From Pseudopedobacter sp043763845 (GTDB taxonomy: Bacteria > Bacteroidota > Bacteroidia > Sphingobacteriales > Sphingobacteriaceae), in contig JAYULE010000185.1 in NCBI GenBank assembly GCA_043763845.1, positions 1 through 64,000 of the forward strand: a stretch of 64,000 bases of DNA, given 5' to 3'. Shown here piece by piece: positions 57,201 to 64,000 of this stretch. Numbering within the stretch: position 1 is the stretch's first letter; each line of letters starts with the position of its first letter. The notes below the pieces were generated by a model. The model was given only the letters and a program-made list of their open reading frames with translations. It ran no database searches and had not been told where the DNA came from. The translations under genes and the position numbers were made by a program.

Positions 57201-57932
57201 ATGGCATCAACATCCGAAACCGGTCACGCAAAAAATGTAGCAAACTTAGAAACTATGATTTCCTATTGCACAGGCTACGGCACAACTTACAAACCCTCAA
57301 ATCCCGAAATTGCATTAGCTGCATTAACAACCTTATACAACGATAGCAAAGCAGCTTTAAAATTAGTGAAAACCACCGAAACATCATTTAATGATGTCGA
57401 AGGGCAACGAAAATTAATTTTTAAATCATTAAAACCATTGTCAACTAAAATTTTCGCTTCATTACAAAGCTCAGGCGTACCCTCAACCGTACTTAACGAT
57501 GCACAAACAATCAACCGAAAAATTCAAGGTCAGCGAGCAAATAACACAACCCCAATCACTACTGCCGATGCCCAAATACCAAAAGACAAAATTTCAATAT
57601 CCCAACAAAGCTACGATATGCAAATAGATCATTTCGAAAAGCTGATAGAACTTACACTCACCCAACCCAAATACAGCCCAAACGAAACACCCATAAAAAC
57701 AACAACCCTTTCCAATTACAAAACTCAACTCCAAAACATAAATACAGCTGTAAAAAATGCTTACACACCATATTTCAACGCAATGATAGTAAGAAACAAA
57801 AAATTATACGACATTCAAATAGGCTTAACAAGCAAAGCTAAACTAGTTAAAGCCTACGTCAAATCTATCTATGGGGCATCAAGTCCCGAGTACAAGGGCA
57901 TCAACAGCTTAAGCTTTAGAACTATTAAATAA
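57201..57932 (+). CDS. Helical protein of a possibly conserved Bacteroidota family, unknown function
   Basis: 243 residues starting MASTSETGHAKNVANLE. Mostly helical with predicted coiled segments (ALAALTTLYNDSKAALKLV, LQNINTAVKNAYTPYFNAM) and a conserved-looking TINRKIQGQRA. I recall very similar proteins in many Bacteroidota, all without assigned function; this is memory and should be checked. No signal peptide. A strong terminator follows directly and a 21-bp repeat array comes next. Position at the end of the fibre gene cluster may be coincidental. Confidence 0.88.
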   Translation: MASTSETGHAKNVANLETMISYCTGYGTTYKPSNPEIALAALTTLYNDSKAALKLVKTTETSFNDVEGQRKLIFKSLKPLSTKIFASLQSSGVPSTVLNDAQTINRKIQGQRANNTTPITTADAQIPKDKISISQQSYDMQIDHFEKLIELTLTQPKYSPNETPIKTTTLSNYKTQLQNINTAVKNAYTPYFNAMIVRNKKLYDIQIGLTSKAKLVKAYVKSIYGASSPEYKGINSLSFRTIK

Positions 57933-57939
57933 TTTATAC

Positions 57940-57979
57940 CTCGCCACAACCCATCGTATCTGGGTGTGGCGAGTTTCTT
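57940..57979 (+). terminator. Rho-independent terminator
   Basis: CTCGCCACAACCCA (57940-57953) pairs with TGGGTGTGGCGAG (57961-57973) with one bulged A and a 7-base loop, followed by TTTCTT. It lies 7 bases after the stop at 57932 and closes the island. Confidence 0.85.
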
Positions 57980-58021
57980 GCTAACAATCCTAATTTTTCC
58001 ACCTACAAACACCATATCACA

Positions 58022-58272
58022 ACCTGTAACCCTAATATTAGCACCTGCTACTTCAATATTACCACCTGCACCCTAATATTGCCACCTGCAACCTTAATAT
58101 TGCCACCTGCAACGTTAATTCCCTCCCCTTTGGGGAGTTGGTGGGGACCTGCAATCTTAATGTTGCCACCTGCAACCTTAATGTTGCCACCTGCAACGTT
58201 AATTCCCTCCCCTTTGGGGAGTTGGTGGAGACCTGCAACCTTAATATTACCACCTGCAACCTTAATATTGCA
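58022..58272. repeat. 21-bp tandem repeat array with two GC-rich inserts
   Basis: Units begin with ACCTG and follow the pattern ACCTGCAACCTTAATATTGCC: starts at 58022, 58043, 58064 (20 bases), 58084, 58105 (42), 58147, 58168, 58189 (42), 58231, 58252. The two 42-base units carry the same insert (CCCTCCCCTTTGGGGAGTTG and a few more bases), so an 84-base higher-order unit is repeated. There are no variable spacers, which argues against CRISPR. It lies between the 243-residue gene and ruvB. Confidence 0.85.
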
Positions 58273-58325
58273 ACCTTTACAATATAATATTTAACTAACA
58301 CCTTTCTCCTCCCGTTCTTCGTACA

Positions 58326-58353
58326 TCCCCCCTTCGGGGGTTAGGGGGAATTT
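58326..58353. repeat. GC-rich interspersed repeat
   Basis: ATCCCCCCTTCGGGGG then TTAGGGGGAATT (58326-58353), the last copy of this family in the window. The following ~40 bases contain a short GC-rich stretch of CCCG repeats (58359-58405) before ruvB. Confidence 0.65.
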
Positions 58354-58467
58354 TCACCCGTTGCCCGAAGCCCGAAACTCGCTACCCGCCGCCCGTAGCC
58401 CGTTTGGGAAATTCACAAATAAAAAAATTCTCCTTGCAAAAAAAATACATTTTATTACCTTCACAAA

Positions 58468-59487
58468 ATGAACGACAACCTAGACCCAAGTTTCGAGAAG
58501 CTAAACACTGCCGAAAAGGAAATTGAGAAGGTATTGCGTCCACAGGTTTTCGAAGATTTTACCGGGCAAGAAAAAATATTAGAAAACCTTAAAATATTTG
58601 TGCAAGCAGCCCGCTTGCGTGGCGAAGCTTTAGACCACGTATTGCTACACGGCCCACCTGGCTTGGGTAAAACCACATTATCAAATATTATTGCCAACGA
58701 AATGGGTGTAGGTTTTAAAGTTACTAGCGGCCCAGTGTTAGATAAACCTGGAGATTTGGCTGGCCTTTTAACCAATTTAGAAACTGGCGATATTCTATTT
58801 ATCGACGAAATTCACCGCCTTAGCCCGTTGGTTGAAGAATATTTATATTCGGCAATGGAGGATTTTAAAATTGATATTATGCTGGAATCGGGGCCCAACG
58901 CTCGGTCAGTTCAAATAAGTTTAAATCCGTTTACGTTAATTGGCGCTACCACACGGTCGGGTTTGCTAACATCCCCGCTAAGGGCTAGATTTGGCATTAA
59001 CAGCAGATTACAATATTACGATGCTAAACTATTAACAACTATTGTTTTACGCTCATCCGAGATATTAAAAACCGAAATTACCGAGGAAGGGGCTTTTGAA
59101 ATTGCTCGTCGCAGCCGTGGTACACCACGTATAGCCAATGCGCTTTTAAGACGTACCCGCGATTTTGCTCAAATAAAAGGCAATGGTAAAATTGAAACTT
59201 CGATAGCCCGTTATGCGTTAAATGCTTTAAATGTTGATGAACACGGCTTGGATGAAATGGACAATAAAATACTATCTACCATTATTGATAAATTTAAAGG
59301 TGGCCCGGTTGGTTTAAAAACTATTGCTACTGCTGTTGGCGAAGAAGAAGGAACAATTGAGGAAGTTTACGAACCTTTTTTAATACAAGAAGGTTATTTA
59401 ATGCGCACATCGCGTGGGCGTGAAGCTACCGAGGCGGCTTATAAACATTTAGGAAAAATAAAATCTGGAGGCGCAACGCTTTTTTAA
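58468..59487 (+). CDS. ruvB: Holliday junction branch migration helicase subunit RuvB
   Basis: 339 residues, the normal length. RuvB is the AAA+ motor that moves Holliday junctions together with RuvA before RuvC cleavage. Walker A GPPGLGKTT (62-70), Walker B with DEIHRL (113-118), sensor 1 GATTR, arginine-finger region TSPLRARFGI, and a C-terminal winged helix (GPVGLKTIATAVGEEEGTIE, then GYLMRTSRGR). ruvA and ruvC are not in the window. Core gene marking the right border of the island. Confidence 0.98.
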   Translation: MNDNLDPSFEKLNTAEKEIEKVLRPQVFEDFTGQEKILENLKIFVQAARLRGEALDHVLLHGPPGLGKTTLSNIIANEMGVGFKVTSGPVLDKPGDLAGLLTNLETGDILFIDEIHRLSPLVEEYLYSAMEDFKIDIMLESGPNARSVQISLNPFTLIGATTRSGLLTSPLRARFGINSRLQYYDAKLLTTIVLRSSEILKTEITEEGAFEIARRSRGTPRIANALLRRTRDFAQIKGNGKIETSIARYALNALNVDEHGLDEMDNKILSTIIDKFKGGPVGLKTIATAVGEEEGTIEEVYEPFLIQEGYLMRTSRGREATEAAYKHLGKIKSGGATLF

Positions 59488-59514
59488 AATCAATTAAACA
59501 ATATTATTAAATTT

Positions 59515-60144
59515 ATGCACAATCACAATTTCGACGTTGATATTACCATTCCGTCATCAAAACAAAAAGTTAAAATCAACAAAGATTTTATTGAAGTTAA
59601 CAACAAAAAAATATTATGCGATAATATTGAAGGCATAAAATATGGTGTTTCTTTGGTAGGAAACAAAAAAAAACCGTCGAACAAAAATTACAGTATCGAA
59701 ATTAAAAGTACCGATGGCCAACAATTAGCCATTAATTTTTGTAGCAGTAAAATGGCCGAAGTTTTAGAAGAAGATCATACCTATTACTACATTATGGCTG
59801 GTTTATGGCAATATGCTAAAAAACAATTGGTTAATAAATTAATTGAAACTTTAAACACTCAACAAACATTTACTGTTGGCCAAGTTGAAGTTAGCAACCA
59901 AGGTTTTACTATGCCATACAAAACTTGGTTTTGGGGCAAAACTAAAACGGGTAAAGTAAATTGGGCTAATAGCACTTATCATTTAGATAAAGGAATACTC
60001 AGAATTAGTAGCCGTACCGATGGTAAAATCAAAGCCAATTTAAGTATACATAACGATTGGAATGCTGTGGTATTAAATACTTTGTTACACTACTTGTGGC
60101 AAGATGGTAGAAAAGAAAAATTAGCAAAAAGCCAAACAATTTAA
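59515..60144 (+). CDS. Hypothetical cytoplasmic protein
   Basis: 209 residues, no signal peptide or membrane helix. Two beta-rich halves (about 5-75 and 110-200), each followed by or ending in a helix (HTYYYIMAGLWQYAKKQLVN, WNAVVLNTLLHYLWQDGRKE). This looks like two PH-like or similar small barrels, but I cannot assign a family. It follows ruvB after 27 bases and may be cotranscribed. Function unknown. Confidence 0.8.
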   Translation: MHNHNFDVDITIPSSKQKVKINKDFIEVNNKKILCDNIEGIKYGVSLVGNKKKPSNKNYSIEIKSTDGQQLAINFCSSKMAEVLEEDHTYYYIMAGLWQYAKKQLVNKLIETLNTQQTFTVGQVEVSNQGFTMPYKTWFWGKTKTGKVNWANSTYHLDKGILRISSRTDGKIKANLSIHNDWNAVVLNTLLHYLWQDGRKEKLAKSQTI

Positions 60145-60376
60145 AATTTAAAACAAGTTTTAAAATTTCAAGAAATCTCATTTTTTTGGAAAAAACCTAA
60201 TTTAGCGTTATTAAAAAACTTGCATAGGAGCTATGTTTACTTTGTTTTTTTATGGTTTTTTTTGGACAAAAAAAATAAAAACATCATTAAATTCAATATT
60301 TTGATAAAAAAAAATGGTTTAAAACCTGTATTTATGGCCTTAAAAGGCGTAAATCAGAGACAGATAAAATTTACAA

Positions 60377-60469
60377 GCCCCATCGGGGCGTAATACATTA
60401 ACGAGGGGTGCAGCCCCTCGAATACAAGGGTGCAGCCCCTCGAATACAGGGGTGCAGCCCCTCGAAGAC
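60377..60469. repeat. REP-like palindrome array, left of the transposase
   Basis: Starts with the hairpin GCCCC-ATC-GGGGC (60377-60389), then the stem CGAGGGG / CCCCTCG (60402-60420). The unit GGGTGCAGCCCCTCGAATAC repeats at 60406, 60428 and 60450 with a 22-base period. It is arranged like the array right of the transposase (GGGGCGTAATAC... here, GGGGCGCAATAC... there). The rest of 60145-60497 is AT-rich and empty. Confidence 0.8.
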
Positions 60470-60497
60470 AGGTATGCCGTCACTAAACACATAAATT

Positions 60498-60950
60498 ATG
60501 GGACAATCATTAGTGAAAAATTACGTTCATTTGGTTTTTAGTACCAAATATCGTCAACATCTTATATATCCGCCTTACGAGGCCGAATTGCATAGCTACA
60601 TGGGCGGGATATGTAAAAGCTTAGAATGCCATCCTATAAAAATTGGCGGTTATACCAATCACGTACATATTTTGTGTATGCTATCTACAAAAATAGCATT
60701 AATGAAATTACTTGAAGAAGTAAAATCGCATTCATCAAAATGGATGAAAACCAAACACGAATCGCTAAAAAACTTTTATTGGCAAGATGGTTACGGAGCT
60801 TTTTCGGTAAACCCAAGCCAAGTAGATATTGTAATTGCCTATATTGCCAACCAACACAAGCACCACGAAAAAAAAACTTTTGAAGATGAATATCGAATTT
60901 TTCTTAAAAAATATAAAGTAGATTATGATGAAAGATATGTTTGGGATTAA
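60498..60950 (+). mobile_element. REP-associated tyrosine transposase (RAYT, Y1/IS200-like)
   Basis: 150 residues encoding a single-strand-specific HUH transposase of the TnpA/IS200-IS605 superfamily. The HUH motif is HVH (55-57, in YTNHVHILC), and the catalytic tyrosine is probably Tyr115 in VIAYIANQHKHH. Beta strand LVKNYVHLVFSTKYR at the start is typical. It has REP-like palindromic arrays on both sides and no IS605 tnpB, which fits the domesticated RAYT group that generates REP/BIME repeats. The reading frame is intact. Located between the gene at 59515 and gldA. Confidence 0.9.
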
Positions 60951-60986
60951 CTTGTTTCACAGGGCTACACCCTGCGAAGTATATAA

Positions 60987-61110
60987 CGCCCCTTTGGGAC
61001 TTTTAAAAAATAGCCCCAAAGGGGCGCAATACGCTAACGAATGGGCGTAAGCCCCTCGATAAACAACTGGGCGTAAGCCCCTCGATAAACAACTGGGCGT
61101 ATGCCCCTCA
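60987..61110. repeat. REP-like palindrome array, right of the transposase
   Basis: A 12-bp stem CGCCCCTTTGGG (60987-60998) / CCCAAAGGGGCG (61015-61026) is followed by three units GGGCGTAAGCCCCTCGATAA with starts at 61043, 61069 and 61095 (26-base period; stem GGGC/GCCC with a GTAA-type loop). The last unit reaches to 6 bases before the gldA ATG at 61117. Confidence 0.8.
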
Positions 61111-61116
61111 AGAACT

Positions 61117-61824
61117 ATGATAAAAACAACCAACCTCACAAAAAACTACGGCAGCCAAATTGCAGTAAACAACATATCGTTTACTGCCCAAGCTGGCAGT
61201 GTACTAGGCTTCTTAGGGCCAAATGGGGCTGGTAAATCTACCACAATGCGTATGCTAACTGGTTATTTAACACAAGTTAGTGGCAAAGTAGAAATTTGTG
61301 GTTTTAATACCGAAACCCAAAGTTTACAAGCCCGCCAAAACATTGGCTACCTGCCCGAAAACAATCCGCTTTACCCAGAAATGTATGTGAAAGAATTTTT
61401 AGATTTTGTAGCAAACATTTATCAAATTAAAAATAAAAAACAACGCATAGCCGAAGTAATCACTTTAACAGGCTTACAAACCGAGCAACACAAAAAAATC
61501 TCCCAACTATCAAAGGGGTATAAACAAAGAGTAGGGTTGGCCCAAGCTATCATCCACAATCCTCAGGTTTTAATTTTAGACGAACCTACATCAGGGCTCG
61601 ACCCTAACCAATTAATAGAAATACGCAGTTTAATAAAAGAACTGGGCAAAAACAAAACCGTAATATTTTCTACCCACATTATGCAAGAAGTTGAAGCAAT
61701 TTGCGACCGTGTAATCATCATTAATAAAGGTAATATTGTAGCCGACGATTTATTGGTAGATTTAATAAGGAAACACGGTGAAAATACCTTAGAACCCGTT
61801 TTTGTAAAACTTACCAAAGTTTAA
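61117..61824 (+). CDS. gldA: Gliding motility ABC transporter ATPase GldA
   Basis: 235 residues. ABC ATPase with Walker A GPNGAGKST, Q-loop NIGYLPENNPLYPEM, signature LSKGYKQRVG, Walker B VLILDEPTSGLDPNQL and the H-loop STHIMQEVEAI. GldA with GldF and GldG forms an ABC transporter linked to gliding in flavobacteria, though in some species it is not essential. Downstream gldF and gldG are in order and in operon. This protein is shorter than the ~300 residues I remember for GldA. The assignment rests on the gldF-gldG context as much as on the ATPase motifs. Confidence 0.88.
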   Translation: MIKTTNLTKNYGSQIAVNNISFTAQAGSVLGFLGPNGAGKSTTMRMLTGYLTQVSGKVEICGFNTETQSLQARQNIGYLPENNPLYPEMYVKEFLDFVANIYQIKNKKQRIAEVITLTGLQTEQHKKISQLSKGYKQRVGLAQAIIHNPQVLILDEPTSGLDPNQLIEIRSLIKELGKNKTVIFSTHIMQEVEAICDRVIIINKGNIVADDLLVDLIRKHGENTLEPVFVKLTKV

Positions 61825-61840
61825 AGCTATTAATTAAAAT

Positions 61841-62569
61841 ATGTTTACAGTATATAAAAAAGAGCTTTTTGGTTACCTAAGCTCGCTTGTAGCCTACATT
61901 ACCATTGTAATTTTTTTGGTGGTTTTAGGTTTATTTCTTTGGGTTTTCCCCGATACCAGCATACTAGAATATGGCTACGCAGGGCTTGATAGTCTTTTTA
62001 GCACCGCTCCTTATTTATTTATGTTTTTAATACCGGCCCTAACTATGCGCTTACTTTCCGAAGAAAAAAAAGAAGGCACTTTCGAAATTTTAGCTACCAA
62101 ACCCTTAACCGATGCGCAAATAATATTGGGCAAATACCTATCAGCTTTAACCATTGTACTTTTTGCATTGCTACCCACTTTGGTATATTATTATAGCATT
62201 TATAATTTAGGAGTTACCAAAGGAAATATAGATACTGGTGCCGTAATAGGCTCGTACATAGGCTTATTTTTATTGGGAGGCGTATTTACGGCCATAGGTA
62301 TTTTTACCTCAAGCATTACCAAAAACCAAATTATTGCCTTTGCTATTGCGGTGTTTTTATGCTTTTTCGCTTTTAGCGGATTCGAATCGGCAAGTAAAAT
62401 ACTATCGCTAGAAAAGTTTGATGACGTTTTACTAAACCTAGGCATCAACCAACATTATCAATCTATAAGTCGTGGCGTGTTAGATACCCGCGATTTGGTT
62501 TACTTTTTAAGCACTATTGCCATTTTTTTATTGTTAACAAAGTTTATTTTGGGAGGTAGAAAATGGTAA
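61841..62569 (+). CDS. gldF: Gliding motility ABC transporter permease GldF
   Basis: 242 residues with about six membrane helices (for example YITIVIFLVVLGLFLWVF, VIGSYIGLFLLGGVFTAIG). Contains the cytoplasmic segment RLLSEEKKEGTFEILATKPL found in ABC-2 type permeases next to the ATPase. It follows gldA after 16 bases, and its stop overlaps the gldG start by 7 bases. Together these form the GldAFG transporter. Confidence 0.92.
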   Translation: MFTVYKKELFGYLSSLVAYITIVIFLVVLGLFLWVFPDTSILEYGYAGLDSLFSTAPYLFMFLIPALTMRLLSEEKKEGTFEILATKPLTDAQIILGKYLSALTIVLFALLPTLVYYYSIYNLGVTKGNIDTGAVIGSYIGLFLLGGVFTAIGIFTSSITKNQIIAFAIAVFLCFFAFSGFESASKILSLEKFDDVLLNLGINQHYQSISRGVLDTRDLVYFLSTIAIFLLLTKFILGGRKW

Positions 62570-64000
62570 GCAATCAAAAACTAAAAGATTTTAAAAAGTT
62601 AAGCTTTGCGCTGATTGTGATTGCTTTAATTAACATATTGTCTAATATTTTTTTTGGTAGGATAGATTTCACAGCCGAAAAACGCTACACCTTATCGCCA
62701 ATAAGCAAAAATATTTTGCAAAATTTAAAGCAGCCAGTAATTATAACGGTTTACCTCGAGGGCGATTTTCCGTCGGGCTTTAAACGTTTACGCAACGCTA
62801 CTAAAGATTTATTGGCCGATTTTAAAGCCTACGGCGGCAGCAATATTAGTTTTAATTTTGTAGACCCCACAAGCGGCAAAACCCCCGATCAGCAACAAAC
62901 TTTTTTTAACGAATTGTATGCAAAAGGAATAGAAGCCACCAATTTAAGTGTGAAATCTGAATCGGGTTTAACCCAAAAAACAATTATACCTGCCGCTTTA
63001 GTAAGTTTTGAGGGTAAAGAAATTCCTGTAAAATTATTGCAAAGTCGTATGGGTTTAAGTCCAGAGGAGGTGCTAAACAACTCGGCGCAAAACTTAGAAT
63101 TTGCATTTGCCGCCGCCATAAAAAAAATAACTACAGGCGGTAAACCACGCCTAGCTTTTACTGTTGGCCACAACGAGTTAAATGATTTACAACTAAAAGA
63201 TGCCGCCAAAGGCTTAAGCGATGGCTACGATGTTGGCCGTGTTGATTTAAGTAAAGTACCTTTTGCCGAATTACTAAAAATAAAACTGATAATTGTTGCC
63301 AAACCCGAAACCGAATTTACCGAAGCCGAAAAATTTAAACTAGACCAATATTTAATGCGTGGCGGTAAAATATTTTGGGCAATAGACCAAGTAAACGCCG
63401 ATTTAGACAGCATTAAAAAAGGCCGGGGACAGCAATTGGCTTTGGCTAAAAAGCTAAACCTTGATGACCAATTATTTAAATACGGCATACGCATAAATTA
63501 CGATTTAATTGGCGATATGAACTGCGGGCAAATACCTGTAAGCGTGGGCAATGTAGGTGGCGAAGCACAAATACAAATGGTACCTTGGCTATTTAACCCC
63601 ATAATAATGTCCAATTTACAGCATCCCATTATAAGAAATATGGATGGTATAAAAACCCAGTTTGCCAACACCATTGATATTATTGAGGTTAAAAATGTAA
63701 CTAAAACGGTGTTGCTTACCACTTCGCCATACAACCGCGAATTAAAAGTGCCTACCATAGTTGCGTTAGATATGATAGAAGATACGCCCGACCCCAAACA
63801 GTTTCAAAGTGCACCAAAAGCGGTTTGTGTGTTGCTAGAAGGGCAATTTGCTTCCAATTTTATAAACCGCCCCACCCCTATCGGCATCAGCGAAAGCATA
63901 AATATTTTACCCAAAAGCAAAGCCACAAAAATGGTTGTTTTTAGCGATGGTGATATTTTACGTAATGATATTAGCGAAAAAGATGGTTCGGTTTACCCAT
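62563..64000 (+). CDS. gldG: Gliding motility-associated ABC transporter substrate-binding protein GldG (3' end outside window)
   Basis: Starts with ATG at 62563 inside the end of gldF (K-W-stop read in the other frame) and stays open to the window edge: 479 codons visible. An N-terminal membrane helix (FALIVIALINILSNIFFG) is followed by FTAEKRYTLSPISKNILQ and a large extracytoplasmic alpha/beta domain (VIITVYLEGDFPSGFKRL, KITTGGKPRLAFTVGHNE), as in GldG/DUF4350-type proteins. A C-terminal helix is expected beyond the edge. The ribosome-binding region is inside gldF (GGGAGG at 62551-62556). Confidence 0.9.
   Translation, partial: MVSNQKLKDFKKLSFALIVIALINILSNIFFGRIDFTAEKRYTLSPISKNILQNLKQPVIITVYLEGDFPSGFKRLRNATKDLLADFKAYGGSNISFNFVDPTSGKTPDQQQTFFNELYAKGIEATNLSVKSESGLTQKTIIPAALVSFEGKEIPVKLLQSRMGLSPEEVLNNSAQNLEFAFAAAIKKITTGGKPRLAFTVGHNELNDLQLKDAAKGLSDGYDVGRVDLSKVPFAELLKIKLIIVAKPETEFTEAEKFKLDQYLMRGGKIFWAIDQVNADLDSIKKGRGQQLALAKKLNLDDQLFKYGIRINYDLIGDMNCGQIPVSVGNVGGEAQIQMVPWLFNPIIMSNLQHPIIRNMDGIKTQFANTIDIIEVKNVTKTVLLTTSPYNRELKVPTIVALDMIEDTPDPKQFQSAPKAVCVLLEGQFASNFINRPTPIGISESINILPKSKATKMVVFSDGDILRNDISEKDGSVYP

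Noticed and set aside
31076..57932. Complete prophage or contractile injection system
   Set aside because: Fibre- and lysin-like genes exist, but no capsid, terminase, portal, integrase, sheath, tube, baseplate or AAA ATPase gene is present.
58022..58272. Possible CRISPR array
   Set aside because: Units are contiguous, without variable spacers of uniform length, and no cas genes are near.
58079..58294. ORFs with LPPATLI-type repeats on both strands
   Set aside because: They are translations of the 21-bp DNA repeat array; both strands are open only because the period is a multiple of three.

Overview
The window looks like a chromosomal segment of a Bacteroidota (Bacteroidetes) bacterium. It is AT-rich, and it carries the gliding-motility ABC transporter genes gldA, gldF and gldG (the last cut by the right edge). 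It also encodes a protein with a type IX secretion C-terminal sorting domain, a YaiO-type outer-membrane protein, and promoters of the Bacteroidota -33 TTG / -7 TAnnTTT type. I see no rRNA, tRNA, CRISPR array, integrase, capsid or terminase gene.

Layout. 1-7.6 kb: housekeeping. A truncated sensor kinase is followed by a minus-strand operon (glycosyltransferase, ECF sigma factor, rsmG, dprA) and a plus-strand tgt / LptF-LptG-type permease / EamA transporter set. 7.6-17 kb: a signalling cluster. A lone Hpt protein is divergent from a tight operon of a coiled-coil protein, a longin/roadblock-like protein, a Ras-like small GTPase and a hybrid histidine kinase; a PilJ/NarX-like PAS protein with no ATPase domain and a 1433-residue hybrid kinase follow. 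17-26.7 kb: a six-gene minus-strand operon (response regulator, HEAT protein, two tandem GT2 synthases, TPR plus YaiO barrel, DUF4838 glycosidase-like protein) whose layout resembles an exopolysaccharide synthesis and export locus. 27.6-30.5 kb: a secreted HExxH peptidase / beta-propeller / barrel protein.

31-58 kb is an accessory island. It opens with an endolysin-like TIGR02594 amidohydrolase and a patatin phospholipase. Beta-rich proteins follow, nearly all without signal peptides: a 276-residue Ig-like protein, a 624-residue protein, a small membrane protein, a 256-residue protein, a 2083-residue DUF6603-like/LamG protein and a 1669-residue protein. The island ends with two phage-tail-fibre-like proteins and a 243-residue protein of a family I think is conserved in Bacteroidota. 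One T9SS cargo is embedded among them. Three transcription units start from a repeated promoter module of about 100 bp with near-identical spacing and a palindromic operator-like site, so the island looks like one regulon. GC-rich short repeats, a 60-bp in-frame tandem repeat and a 21-bp repeat array occur inside or at the edge of the island and were not seen in the core genes. I consider this island the best candidate for an undescribed system: a surface or lysis-released assembly using phage-like fibres without a phage.

58.4-64 kb returns to core genes (ruvB, a hypothetical gene, gldA-gldF-gldG), interrupted by a REP-associated tyrosine transposase (RAYT) flanked on both sides by related palindromic repeat arrays.
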